Source: PFL25 sp046260155
GTDB lineage: Bacteria > Chloroflexota > Anaerolineae > Anaerolineales > UBA4823
Assembly: GCA_046260155.1 (NCBI GenBank)
Contig: JBJYXV010000060.1
Span: 1 to 64,000, forward strand
Direction of reading: 5' to 3'
DNA: 64,000 nucleotides
The notes below the pieces were generated by a model. The model saw nothing but the letters and a program-made list of their open reading frames with translations, did not search any database and was not told where the DNA came from. Below, in pieces: positions 34,832 through 44,066 of the stretch; positions within the stretch are counted from its first letter, which is position 1; each line of letters opens with the position of its first letter. The position numbers and the translations under genes are program-made.

Positions 34832-36823
34832 CACCACCTCTTCCTCCTCGGTGGCAGTCTAAACAGCGACCCGCGATATTTGAAATACCTTCTTCATTAT
34901 GTTTATTGATCATTTTATCTTTATCATGGCAGGCAAAGCAGTTGTACTCTTTTCCACCGGAAGGGTGGCATTTACTGCAATTTCCATTTGCACCACCATG
35001 GTTCATTGGGAAGGAATGGTTGAAAGAAGCCCCACTCCAGGATGAAGTTGTGTGGCATTGTGAACATTGCCCATCAAAGTGGTTAGCAGGCTTTCTCCCG
35101 CTGTGACAAGCTTTACAATCCGTAGCTCCTGCTGCTCCATGGTTGAATTGCGCTCCGGACCAGGAAGAAGTGCTGTGGCAGGCCGAGCACTGCCCACTAA
35201 AATGGTTGGCAGGTTTTCGACCGCTGTGACAAGATTGGCAGTCCGTCGCTCCCACCGCTTTGTGATTGAAACTCGCCTGGGACCAGTTCGATGTATTATG
35301 GCAGGCCGAGCACTGCCCGCTAAAATGGTTGGCTGGCTTTCGACCGCTGTGACAGGATTTACAATCCGTCGCACCTACTGCCTTGTGATTGAAACTCGCC
35401 TGGGACCAGTTCGATGTATTATGACAGGCCGAGCATTGCCCGCTAAAATGGTTGGCTGGCTTTCGACTGCTGTGACAGGATTTACAATCCGTCGCACCTA
35501 CTGCCTTGTGATTGAAACTCGCCTGGGACCAGTTCGATGTATTATGACAGGCCGAGCATTGCCCGCTAAAATGGTTGGCAGGTTTTCGACCGCTGTGACA
35601 AGATTGGCAGTCCGTCGCTCCCACCGCTTTGTGATTGAAACTCGCCTGGGACCAGTTCGATGTATTATGGCAGGCCGAACACTGCCCACCGAAGTGATTG
35701 GCAGGTTTATCCACTGAGTGGCAGGATTGACAATCACCTGTGTCCAGCGCCANNNNNNNNNNNNNNNNNNNNNNNNNNNNNNNNNNNNNNNNNNNNNNNN
35801 NNNNNNNNNNNNNNNNNNNNNNNNNNNNNNNNNNNNNNNNNNNNNNNNNNNNTTGGCAGGTTTATCCACTGAGTGGCAGGATTGACAATCACCTGTGTCC
35901 AGCGCCAGGTGATCGAAATCTACCTGCGTCCAGTCTCCCGTATGATGGCAGGCAGAACACTGAGCAGTATAATGGTTGGCTGGCTTGTCTTGCACATGGC
36001 AGCTTCTACAGTCTGTCGCACCAGCAGAAATGTGATCGAAATCCACTTCCTGCCAGGAAAAAGGTGTATGGCAGATGGCACACTCGTCGGTAAAGTGATC
36101 GGGTGGCTGATCCTCCAAATGGCAGTCAATGCAGAGATCAGGGGTTCCTGCATACTCTCCGCTTGAGTGACAGGTGATACAATCCAGTTCACCATGCGCA
36201 CCTATCAGCGGGAAAAATTCGTGCAGTGCTCCCGGGCTGCCTGGCGGAAAAAGTACCTCCAAAGGTGATATTTCTGCATTGCCGCCTGCCCCTGGTGCCG
36301 GTTGCTGGCTTCCAGCAGTATTCTCCATGGCAATCTGCGAATCATCCGAAACAACCAGCAATAAATCTCGCAGCGAAGACACTTTGGCGACCAATTCTTC
36401 CACCGCGAGCTGCTCGCCTGGTGATAGTCCAGGTAAGTCTTGCAAAGCGATATCAATCTTTATTAGAAGGTCACTTAGCCTGTTTCTCAGGGGTAATAAC
36501 TCGGGCTCAGGGACCTGAGCGACTGCATTAATCGTCTGGGAGAACGATTTGTCCAGGTAATCGAGTCCTAATAATGTTTGTTCTTTTTCAGGCGCGAGGA
36601 TAAGATCATCGGTGCGCTGCGATGCCAGATCAATATAATAGTTTGCTTGTTTCGTTTCTCCAAATATGAGCCAAAGGCGTGTTTGCTCGGCAAAATCCTG
36701 GAAAGGGAAAGCCCTATCCCAGGAATGAAGTGGTCTCGTCATCGCCAGGGCAACATCTACGCTGATAGCGACCACTAACAATAGCAGGAGAATTAGAGCT
36801 GTTATGAATAAAAATCTGCGCAT
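34824..36823 (-). CDS. Membrane-anchored multihaem cytochrome c with tandem haem modules (interrupted by assembly gap)
   Basis: One gene cut by 100 N. The 5' part starts at ATG 36823 (AAGGGG 6 nt before) with an N-terminal membrane helix (FLFITALILLLLLVVAI), then a helical region and six CXXCH motifs. The 3' part has fourteen more, most within a repeat of 41 residues that carries two haem sites, CSACH and C(K/Q)SCH, with conserved KPANHF and FNHKAVGATD. If the 55-bp copies flanking the gap are merged, the frame is continuous and gives about 614 residues and 20 haems. More repeats may be hidden in the gap. It is probably an outward-facing electron wire. Confidence 0.85.
35160..35752 (-). repeat. 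123-bp tandem repeats coding for haem modules
   Basis: Near-identical copies recur at a 123-bp period; for example the segment reading NTSNWSQ appears at about 35274, 35397, 35520 and 35643. Each unit is 41 codons with two CXXCH sites. The copies differ at only a few bases, which points to recent unequal crossing-over or conversion and explains the failed assembly beside them. Confidence 0.9.
35698..35752. repeat. 55-bp direct repeat, left copy at gap edge
   Basis: Identical over all 55 bases to 35853-35907 and ends exactly at the N run. The match stops where the gap starts, as expected for two contig ends that share one assembly k-mer. Confidence 0.9.
35753..35852. other. Assembly gap (100 N)
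   Basis: Exactly 100 N, a fixed scaffolder placeholder. The true length is unknown and may be negative (an overlap of 55 bp). Confidence 0.99.
35853..35907. repeat. 55-bp direct repeat, right copy at gap edge
   Basis: Starts at the first base after the N run and is identical to 35698-35752. It codes for LALDTGDCQSCHSVDKPA in the cytochrome frame. Confidence 0.9.
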
Positions 36824-36847
36824 TGCGTTCCCCTTTCTCACTCTCGC

Positions 36848-38320
36848 TTAATTACCATTTTCATTTTTTTCATGCACCAGACCATCAGCATGGCAATCGA
36901 TGCACCTGGTAAGCTCTCCATCCAGAAGGTCCAGCCGCGCGTGCTTCTCACGAATATCGCTCTCATCATGTTCATGGCAGGCATCGCAGGTGTATTGCTC
37001 GTAAGTGGAAATATGGCAGAGCTGGCAATTTTCCCCGGGCTGGTCTCCATGGGCAATTGGAAACTCATGGCTGTGCAGCTGCGCTGGAACCCAGTGCAGC
37101 GTTTCATGGCAATATTCACACTTCAATCCAAAGAAACCTGCATGTATTTCCGGTTCTGGATGGCAATCTTTACATTCGTTGGGTGTCCCCTGGTATACCT
37201 GGTCCACATGGCAGGCTTGGCATTCGATCACACTGTGGCTGCCTTCCAAGGGGAAGAGTTCCTGGTGAACAAAATTCCGCATCCGATCAACACCATCATG
37301 GCACTCAAGACATTTGCCACCCAGTTCAGCCTGGTGCTGGGTTATGAAGATCTCGTCTCCGGTGACATGACAATCGATACAGGTTTCCATTGAAAATTTA
37401 TCAAGACTTTCTTGATGGCAGCTCTGGCAGGTGATCGCTTCACCTGCATAATCCTGGCTGTGTAAATCAAGGTTAAACCTTGTTCCTGTATCGTGTTCAA
37501 AAGCTTGCCCATTTAGATATGCTGGTTTCCAAGATATAGAATCATGGCAGGTTTCACAATCTAGACCAAAAAGCCCTTGATGCCCGGTGGGTTCCTCATG
37601 GCAGGCAATACAATCACTCTGTAGATCTTCAAACTGACCATCGATATGACATTCGACACAGGAGAGTTGTTTATGGGTACCTACCAAGGGAAAATCGCTG
37701 ATGGTGTGGTCAAATCTAGCCATACTATCCAAGCCATCATGGCAGCTTGTACAACTACCTCCAAAATCATTGGTATGGGTAAGCATAAAATCCTGCTCAT
37801 GCTCCGCGTGGCAGCTGGTGCAAGACGAGGTTTGCATTGAGAAAGACTCATCTGCTGCATGGCAACCCAAACACTCGATAAGCTGCATGGAATAATCGAT
37901 CTGGTGCCAGATCAAACTAAACCCCAGAGAGGAATGATTGAAATCTCCCAGGTTTTCCAGACGAAGATCATATTGCCGACCTCGATGATCTGAATGGCAT
38001 TCTGCACAATGCACTACGTTTTCAATGTTTCCGTGCACACTCATCTTCATATCGATTTGCTCAGTGATATTGCCGTGGCAATCCGTACACAGCTCTGCCT
38101 GCAACTTTGTTAAAGGCTGGTGGCAAAGACTGCATTGTCCTTCGAACTCAGCATGCGAGCTATAGCCCTCCAGGAAAATATCAGCATCGTTCTTACCGCT
38201 CAAATCCCCAGGACTGAATGCCAACCCTCCCTGGCGCCAAATTGTCCATCCCAGGCCGGTCGCCAGAATAGAAAAAATCAGCAAGCTGGGTAGTGAAAGG
38301 ATAGTGGAGCGTCTCCGCAT
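36848..38320 (-). CDS. Membrane-anchored multihaem cytochrome c (18 CXXCH)
   Basis: The first gene of the multihaem operon, 490 residues. An N-terminal membrane helix (about 8-28, LSLPSLLIFSILATGLGW) is followed by an exported domain with 18 CXXCH motifs. Many occur in pairs with conserved His between them, such as HSDHRG and HAEHEQD, suggesting bis-His haems. Unlike the next gene, its modules are diverged and not tandem at the DNA level. A 24-nt gap separates it from the second cytochrome gene. It should receive electrons at the membrane and pass them outward. It is a cytochrome c3/NrfB-like doubled-motif protein with no exact family match recognised. Confidence 0.9.
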   Translation of the reverse strand: MRRRSTILSLPSLLIFSILATGLGWTIWRQGGLAFSPGDLSGKNDADIFLEGYSSHAEFEGQCSLCHQPLTKLQAELCTDCHGNITEQIDMKMSVHGNIENVVHCAECHSDHRGRQYDLRLENLGDFNHSSLGFSLIWHQIDYSMQLIECLGCHAADESFSMQTSSCTSCHAEHEQDFMLTHTNDFGGSCTSCHDGLDSMARFDHTISDFPLVGTHKQLSCVECHIDGQFEDLQSDCIACHEEPTGHQGLFGLDCETCHDSISWKPAYLNGQAFEHDTGTRFNLDLHSQDYAGEAITCQSCHQESLDKFSMETCIDCHVTGDEIFITQHQAELGGKCLECHDGVDRMRNFVHQELFPLEGSHSVIECQACHVDQVYQGTPNECKDCHPEPEIHAGFFGLKCEYCHETLHWVPAQLHSHEFPIAHGDQPGENCQLCHISTYEQYTCDACHEHDESDIREKHARLDLLDGELTRCIDCHADGLVHEKNENGN

Positions 38321-38445
38321 ATTTTGTAGCCTAATTCAGCTGGTTTACCAACAATTGACGCGGATAAACCGATAAATAGGACCCTATAAGTTATAAGACG
38401 TGATAATTAGGATTTCATCGCGCTCGATTTATAGGAAGTTAGTAC

Positions 38446-38489
38446 CAATTGTCCCCAGTTGATTGATCTGAATTAAGTGACAATTGTCC
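38446..38489. promoter_or_regulatory. Repeated CAATTGTCC sites between cytochrome operon and DtxR gene
   Basis: CAATTGTCC occurs at 38446-38454 and 38481-38489. The second lies in the perfect palindrome GACAATTGTC (38479-38488). Both sit in the 254-bp divergent region and are candidate operator sites, possibly for the metal regulator encoded beside them. Confidence 0.4.
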
Positions 38490-38574
38490 GCGGTTTGTGT
38501 GACAAGAGAGGATAGCGCAGTTTGTTTGCTCGTGATATATTATGGTAAACCTTAAGAGTTTCACCTAAATTATT

Positions 38575-39258
38575 ATGTCCGACCTTAATTCCGCCGAATT
38601 GATCAGCACCAGCGAACAGATGTACCTCATCACTATTGCTCGCGCGATTGAAGATGGTGAATCCCGCCCAATCCCCCTCTCGTATATCGCCCATAAACTC
38701 TCGCTGCAACCTGTTTCGGTAAACCAGATGGTGCGAAAACTTGAGAACCAGGGATGTTTACGGTACATTCCCTACAAGGGTGTTGAGCTGACTGCTACTG
38801 GAACAGCGATTGCAAATCAAACACTGCGTAACCGAAGGCTTTGGGAGGTTTTTCTGGTCGCTCATCTCAATGTTTCTCCCCAAGATGCAGACGCCATGGC
38901 ATGTGATCTGGAACATGTGACTCCCGATGACATAGCCTATCGGCTCTCGAAATATCTGGGCGATCCAGCCGTTGGACCTGGAGGACAGCGCATTCCCAGG
39001 TTTAATGAAGATCAAATTATCGAGGAACAGATATCGCTTACAAACCTGGAAGTAGGAATGACAGCTCAAATCCTGAAGGTTGATGGGCCTCCCATGCTCG
39101 TCCAATTTCTGTCGGAGGAAGGTCTCCATTCAGGGATAGAGATAACCCTGGAAGCCATTGGTTCTCATGAATCCCGCCTGATTGCTTCAGAGCATGGTTT
39201 CATTGAAATCGCAGCCGACATAGCAGAGAGAATCCAATTACTCCCCCCAACAAAGTAA
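38575..39258 (+). CDS. DtxR/MntR-family metal-dependent regulator
   Basis: A cytoplasmic regulator of 227 residues. The N-terminal winged helix-turn-helix has STSEQMYLITIARAIEDG, SYIAHKLSLQPVSVNQMVRK and LENQGCLRYIPYKGVELT. A dimerisation/metal domain follows with C and H ligand candidates (ACDLEHVTPDD). The last 75 residues are a FeoA/SH3-like domain. No strong ribosome site precedes the ATG. It is divergent from the multihaem operon and 80 nt before an FTR1 permease gene, so iron is the likely co-repressor. Mn cannot be excluded. Confidence 0.88.
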   Translation: MSDLNSAELISTSEQMYLITIARAIEDGESRPIPLSYIAHKLSLQPVSVNQMVRKLENQGCLRYIPYKGVELTATGTAIANQTLRNRRLWEVFLVAHLNVSPQDADAMACDLEHVTPDDIAYRLSKYLGDPAVGPGGQRIPRFNEDQIIEEQISLTNLEVGMTAQILKVDGPPMLVQFLSEEGLHSGIEITLEAIGSHESRLIASEHGFIEIAADIAERIQLLPPTK

Positions 39259-39338
39259 AACCAGGAATGATATCTCCGCATAACTCCGTGTAGTGAACAT
39301 CACCGGTCTTTAATCCACCACAAAGGAAATTTAAGGTT

Positions 39339-40166
39339 ATGCTCCCCAGCTTCATCTTATCGCTCCGTGAAGGTATCGAAGCCGTGTTGATCATCGGCAT
39401 CATCCTTGGTGTGCTGAACAAGCTCAACCAGCAAGGCTTAAAATCATTTATGTGGCGAGGTGTATTGCTCGCCGCCGGGTTAAGTATTGCATTCGGGATC
39501 GGATTAAATGCCCTGGGCATGGAATTTACAGGAAGATTTGAAGAGATTTTTGAGGGATTTGCTATGCTCCTGGCAGCTGCTTTCCTGACCTGGATGATTT
39601 TGTGGATGCAGCGTGGAGGCGGACAGCTCCATGGCGAATTAGAAGACAAAACAATCCAGGCTATGTATCGGCGTGGGAGCGCAGCCTTGTTTTTTCTTGC
39701 CTTCCTGGCCGTCTTCCGGGAGGGGATTGAGTTGGCTTTGTTCCTGATTGCCACCCGCATGGCTACTGATCCGGTTTCGGTTCTCGTCGGAGCGAGTCTG
39801 GGTTTTACTGCTGCTATCTTATTGGGATGGCTCTTTTTTACATCTACAAGGCGATTAAATCTAAAGCGTTTCTTCCAGATCACGAACCTATTACTGCTCT
39901 TTTTCGCTGCAGGACTGGTTGCGCACGGTGTTCACGAGTTGAACGTAGCTGGATGGATCCCAACTCTGATTGAACCTGTATGGGATATCAATCACATCAT
40001 AAATGAGAATTCACAGGCCGGTAGTATATTCAAAGCGTTATTCGGGTATAACGGCAACCCATCCCTGACAGAAGTGCTGGCATATGCTGGATATTTTTTG
40101 CTTCTGGGAATCATCATTTTCAGGAAACAACGGAACCTGATGAATACCAAGGCAGCAGCAGTCTGA
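39339..40166 (+). CDS. FTR1-family high-affinity iron permease
   Basis: A membrane protein of 275 residues with about seven helices and the two REXXE-type motifs of the family: REGIEAVLI near residue 10 and REGIELALF near residue 130. These glutamates carry Fe3+ through the membrane in FTR1/EfeU proteins. AAAGGAAA lies a little upstream of the ATG. It is placed directly after the DtxR-type regulator and likely repressed by it. No EfeO or EfeB partner and no ferroxidase is adjacent. Confidence 0.92.
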   Translation: MLPSFILSLREGIEAVLIIGIILGVLNKLNQQGLKSFMWRGVLLAAGLSIAFGIGLNALGMEFTGRFEEIFEGFAMLLAAAFLTWMILWMQRGGGQLHGELEDKTIQAMYRRGSAALFFLAFLAVFREGIELALFLIATRMATDPVSVLVGASLGFTAAILLGWLFFTSTRRLNLKRFFQITNLLLLFFAAGLVAHGVHELNVAGWIPTLIEPVWDINHIINENSQAGSIFKALFGYNGNPSLTEVLAYAGYFLLLGIIIFRKQRNLMNTKAAAV

Positions 40167-40233
40167 ATTATGAAATTCATAACTCCATCAGGTCAGAAGA
40201 TAGTGGTATGATCACCGGGATGGAGGCAGACTG

Positions 40234-40767
40234 ATGAATCGATTACCCCCAGATATAAACCAGATAGTGGTCTCCGAAGACCAGATCCAGACCCGTGTGA
40301 AGGAATTAGCGGATCAAATCTCCTCGGATTATGCCAGCGGTGATCCCCTCTACATCGTCGGGATCTTAAAAGGCGCTTTTATCTTTCTGGCTGATCTGAC
40401 CAGGCATTTGGCAGTTCCCCACACGGTAGATTTTATGGCTCTCTCCAGCTATGGGAAGACCACCTCTTCAGGCGCGGTCCGCATCCTGATGGATCTCCGT
40501 GAGCCGATAGAAGGCAAACACGTAATCATTGTCGAAGACATCGTTGATACCGGTCAAACCCTGAGCTACCTGTACCGGGTGCTCTCCGGTCGCAAACCAG
40601 CTTCTCTGCACAACTGCGTGCTTGTACGCAAAGAACGTGACAATCTGGATATACCCATTGACTACCTGGGTTTTGATATCCCAGACGTGTGGGTCGTTGG
40701 ATATGGTTTGGATTTTGCTGAAAAACACCGCACTCTACCTTATATTGCCGAGTTGAAACGAACTTAG
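40234..40767 (+). CDS. hpt: Hypoxanthine phosphoribosyltransferase
   Basis: A purine salvage enzyme of 177 residues that makes IMP or GMP from hypoxanthine or guanine and PRPP in the cytoplasm. The PRPP loop VIIVEDIVDTGQTL, the flexible-loop region SSYGKTTSSG and the C-terminal VVGYGLDFAEKHR are all present. GGAGG precedes the ATG. The nucleoside importer and the adenosine-specific kinase in this window belong to the same area of metabolism. Confidence 0.95.
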   Translation: MNRLPPDINQIVVSEDQIQTRVKELADQISSDYASGDPLYIVGILKGAFIFLADLTRHLAVPHTVDFMALSSYGKTTSSGAVRILMDLREPIEGKHVIIVEDIVDTGQTLSYLYRVLSGRKPASLHNCVLVRKERDNLDIPIDYLGFDIPDVWVVGYGLDFAEKHRTLPYIAELKRT

Positions 40768-40961
40768 AGCACCGCGGATTCCCTTGATGGGGCGCGAAGT
40801 CATCACCACCGAGTTTTGAACTATTTATTAGAACAATTTTTACTGCTCCAATCACTCTCTCTCCCGAAATCTGGTCATTTAATAGAGACAGAATCCAGAT
40901 TCATCAATGTTAGTTAATGGTCTTTTGCATCTTTATGCTATGATCTAGCTGGAGGTGCCAG

Positions 40962-41192
40962 ATGGGTACTCCCAAAATCACCCCAGATACCGGAGAGGGT
41001 CCGCAGTCTGCCTTAGAAAGGAAATACATCCAGGAATTTTTATCCAACAAGGGCATTAACCCCGAAATTTTTGGGCAGCTGACCAAGGAAGAACAACACC
41101 GACTTATGCGCGAGGCCAGCCAATATGCCTCATTAAAGCTCGCTGAGGTCGAATCTCGCGCAAAGTTTCGCCATGATATTGATACAACATAA
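40962..41192 (+). CDS. Small conserved hypothetical protein
   Basis: 76 residues, soluble, mostly helical and charged (SALERKYIQEFL, LTKEEQHRLMREASQYASLKL). A good GGAGGTGCC site lies just before the ATG, and an extended -10-like TGCTATGAT lies at 40937-40944. No family was recognised. Confidence 0.7.
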   Translation: MGTPKITPDTGEGPQSALERKYIQEFLSNKGINPEIFGQLTKEEQHRLMREASQYASLKLAEVESRAKFRHDIDTT

Positions 41193-41503
41193 CAGGAAAG
41201 ACCGAACACCCTTAGAACCCAGGTATTAATTACCATTCTGCTAACGCTATCGAAGTGCAGATAAGTATATTTGTGATATTCCTTCAATTGCCTTTCTCAC
41301 TTCACCCAACAGAACGGCTCTCCCTCCTAATAACCGTAGTTTCCAGCCAATCATAATTCTTTATAAAATCTTTTAAAGGGATCGTCACAATATCACTTCT
41401 CGCCTTTTAACTTACATGGAAAAAGGAGTTATTGATCCTGGTTGCCGGTTTACCAAGATTGATCGGTATATAATTAATTACTTTCGGATAGGAGGTGAAT
41501 CTC
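41193..41503. other. Non-coding stretch before the adenosine-kinase gene
   Basis: No ORF was found. A TATAAT at 41469-41474 lies 30 nt before the next start and may be its -10, but no fitting -35 was seen. Confidence 0.45.
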
Positions 41504-41989
41504 GTGGAACTTTCAATTGTCAAAATCGAAAAACCAGACACGACTAATTTTATCCTTGGACAGACACACTTCATTAAATCTGTCGAGGACATTCACGAAG
41601 CCCTGGTCAGTACTGTCCCGGGTATCAAATTCGGACTTGCATTTTGCGAAGCATCCGGGAAATGCCTGGTGCGGTGGTCCGGCACTGATGAAGAACAAAT
41701 AAAGCTGGCACAGCAAAATGCCATGCAAATCTCGGCAGGTCATTCATTCATCATTTTCCTGGGTGATGGCTTCTTCCCAATCAACGTGCTGAATACAGTG
41801 AAAATGGTTCCAGAAGTATGCCGGATTTTCTGTGCAACCGCCAACCCAAGCCAGGTGATCATCGCTGAATCAGAACAGGGGCGCGGTATCTTGGGAGTCA
41901 TTGACGGCGAGAAACCAGTAGGTATTGAAGAGCAAGCAGATATCACCTGGCGCAAGAACTTCCTGCGCCAAATTGGTTATAAATCCTAG
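41504..41989 (+). CDS. Adenosine-specific kinase family protein (PF04008-like)
   Basis: A protein of 161 residues. The family pattern is clear: FILGQTHFIKSVEDIHEAL, PGIKFGLAFCEASG, KCLVRWSGTD, ARIFCATANP-like VCRIFCATANPSQVI and RGILGVIDGEKP. Members of this family have been described as adenosine-binding or adenosine-specific kinases from structural work, and function in bacteria is little studied. The start GTG 41504 follows GGAGGT (41491-41496); the GTG at 41495 overlaps that site. It is 9 nt before an alcohol dehydrogenase gene, so both are likely in one transcript. Confidence 0.85.
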   Translation: MELSIVKIEKPDTTNFILGQTHFIKSVEDIHEALVSTVPGIKFGLAFCEASGKCLVRWSGTDEEQIKLAQQNAMQISAGHSFIIFLGDGFFPINVLNTVKMVPEVCRIFCATANPSQVIIAESEQGRGILGVIDGEKPVGIEEQADITWRKNFLRQIGYKS

Positions 41990-41998
41990 CGTGCCGAG

Positions 41999-43015
41999 AT
42001 GAAAACAAATAACAAGATGATTGCTATGGTGCTGGAAAAACCAGGAACTCCTCTTCAGCTTAAAGAGGTGCCGATCCCTGTATGCAACGCTGACCAGGTA
42101 TTACTCAAGGTTCATGCCTGTGGCGTATGCCGGACCGATCTGCACATCCTGGATGGCGAGCTCACTCACCCAAAAATCCCCTTGATCATGGGCCACCAGA
42201 TTGTAGGTACACTGGTGGAAAAGGGTGACAATGTACAACGTTTCCAGATAGGAGAACGCATTGGGGTACCCTGGCTTGGCTATACCGATGGAACCTGTAA
42301 ATTCTGCCAGCGAGGCCAGGAAAATCTTTGTGACAACCCGCTCTTTACAGGCTACACAATTGACGGTGGTTACAGCCAGTATACCGTCGCCGATCAGCGT
42401 TACTGTTTCTCTTTACCAGAAGGTTATTCCGATTTAGAGGTAGCACCTTTACTGTGTGCTGGCTTGATCGGCTACCGCACCTATCGTTTGGCGGGGGAGC
42501 ATAAGCAGCGGATTGGCATCTATGGGTTTGGGGCTGCCGGCCACATCACGGCTCAAATCGCCATCCATAATGGACAGCAGGTGTTCGCCTTCACCCGTCC
42601 TGGAGATCATCAAGCACAGGATTTCGCTCGCCGCATCGGTGCAGTGTGGGCAGGCGATTCGACCCAGCTTCCACCTGAGAAGCTGGACGCAGCCTTGATA
42701 TTTGCACCCGTCGGCCCGCTCATCGTTGAAGCCCTGCGTGCGATCACCAAAGGTGGTACAGTGGTCAGCGGAGGCATCCACATGAGTGATATCCCCTCAT
42801 TCCCCTACCACCTTTTATGGGAAGAGCGCCAGATCCGCTCTGTAGCAAACTTAACTCGCCAGGATGGGGAAGATTTTCTCACCCTTGCGCCTCAAGTGCC
42901 TGTAAAAACCGAGGTAACAACTTATCCCCTTCAGGAGGCTAACCAAGCTTTGGATGACCTGCGCAGTGGGCAGGTTCAAGGTGCTGCTGTCCTGCTCATC
43001 GACCACCAACCTTGA
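41999..43015 (+). CDS. Zinc-dependent alcohol dehydrogenase (MDR family)
   Basis: An NAD(P)-linked dehydrogenase of 338 residues resembling propanol-preferring AdhP. The catalytic zinc ligands are Cys in ACGVCRTDLH and His in MGHQIVG; the structural-zinc loop is CKFCQRGQENLC; the nucleotide fold is GIYGFGAAGHITAQIA. Substrates are likely short primary alcohols or aldehydes, not defined further. It comes after the adenosine-kinase-like gene, and the next gene starts 16 nt later. Confidence 0.92.
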   Translation: MKTNNKMIAMVLEKPGTPLQLKEVPIPVCNADQVLLKVHACGVCRTDLHILDGELTHPKIPLIMGHQIVGTLVEKGDNVQRFQIGERIGVPWLGYTDGTCKFCQRGQENLCDNPLFTGYTIDGGYSQYTVADQRYCFSLPEGYSDLEVAPLLCAGLIGYRTYRLAGEHKQRIGIYGFGAAGHITAQIAIHNGQQVFAFTRPGDHQAQDFARRIGAVWAGDSTQLPPEKLDAALIFAPVGPLIVEALRAITKGGTVVSGGIHMSDIPSFPYHLLWEERQIRSVANLTRQDGEDFLTLAPQVPVKTEVTTYPLQEANQALDDLRSGQVQGAAVLLIDHQP

Positions 43016-43031
43016 CCACAGGATTCTTCAA

Positions 43032-44066
43032 ATGCAAACCGAGATCACAGAACCCGGTCCCTTGCTGCTACCTTCAGGAAAATTAGCCCAAATCGGTTGG
43101 GCGCGCCAGCCGCTGCTGGACTGCAACCTTGCCCAGGCAAATTTTTACCCGGGTCGTTTGATGCAGTCTTACCGCCTCAAACGCTGGGACTATTACGCAG
43201 TTTTTACTCCGCTGCATTTTTTCTCTGCTACCATCGCCGATCTGGGCTATGCGGGCAACATCTTTGTCTACCTGCTGAATTTCTCCACCGGCGAGCTGCA
43301 TGAAGAGGGATTCGTGGTTCCACTAAGCAGGGATGTTCAGCTACCCAGGAACAGCACAGAGGGTGATGCTTCATTCAAAGACCAACATGCAAATTTGTCT
43401 TTTCAGCGCGCACCTGGACAACGGGTGATCTCAGTTTCCTGGCCAGATTTCAACCAGGGTCGCGGCATCAATGCGGAGATAAAATTAACAACCCACCCTG
43501 AGCATGAGTCGATGAATATCGTGATCCCGATCGGAAAGAAACGCTTCTACTACAACCACAAGATCAACTGCCTGCCTGCGGAAGGATTTCTGCAATATGG
43601 TGATCACCTCGAGGAGATCAATCCTGAAGAATGCCTGGGATCGCTGGATTGGGGGCGCGGCATCTGGGAATACAGCAGCTTTTGGAACTGGGCCAGCGCT
43701 TCTGGCTACTTGCCGGATGGTCGCACCATTGGCTTAAATTTAGGCTCAGGTTTTGGTGATACCTCCAGAGCTACTGAAAACTGTCTCATCATCAATGGGC
43801 ATCTCCATAAACTCGACCAGGTTACGTTTAATTACAGCGCACAGGATTATTATGCCCCCTGGATATTCACCGATTCGGAGGACCATCTCCAACTGGAGTT
43901 CATCCCCTTCAAAGAACGTCTGGCAAAGACCAACCTGCTGGTTATCTTCAGCGAAGTACACCAGATGTTCGGGTACTTCACTGGTTGGGTTGAAACAGAT
44001 TCAGGGGAGAGGATCGAGATTGAAAATTTGATCGGCTTCGCGGAAGAGCACCGTGCACGCTGGTGA
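43032..44066 (+). CDS. DUF2804 family protein
   Basis: 344 residues, soluble, beta-rich. The order of conserved pieces (KRWDYYAVFTPLHFFSATIADLG, FYYNHKINCLPAEG, GSLDWGRGIWEYSSFWNWAS) fits DUF2804, a family without known activity. The ATG at 43032 has AGGA about 8 nt before it, while the frame is open further upstream in the dehydrogenase gene. It is probably cotranscribed with the dehydrogenase. Confidence 0.8.
   Translation: MQTEITEPGPLLLPSGKLAQIGWARQPLLDCNLAQANFYPGRLMQSYRLKRWDYYAVFTPLHFFSATIADLGYAGNIFVYLLNFSTGELHEEGFVVPLSRDVQLPRNSTEGDASFKDQHANLSFQRAPGQRVISVSWPDFNQGRGINAEIKLTTHPEHESMNIVIPIGKKRFYYNHKINCLPAEGFLQYGDHLEEINPEECLGSLDWGRGIWEYSSFWNWASASGYLPDGRTIGLNLGSGFGDTSRATENCLIINGHLHKLDQVTFNYSAQDYYAPWIFTDSEDHLQLEFIPFKERLAKTNLLVIFSEVHQMFGYFTGWVETDSGERIEIENLIGFAEEHRARW

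Noticed and set aside
35160..35752. Regular repeats that might be taken for a CRISPR array
   Set aside because: The 123-bp period is coding, in frame, with CXXCH motifs in each unit and no spacer-like unique parts.
38549..38574. DtxR box before the DtxR gene
   Set aside because: AAACCTTAAGAGTTT is only a partial dyad and does not match the TTAGG-type consensus well.
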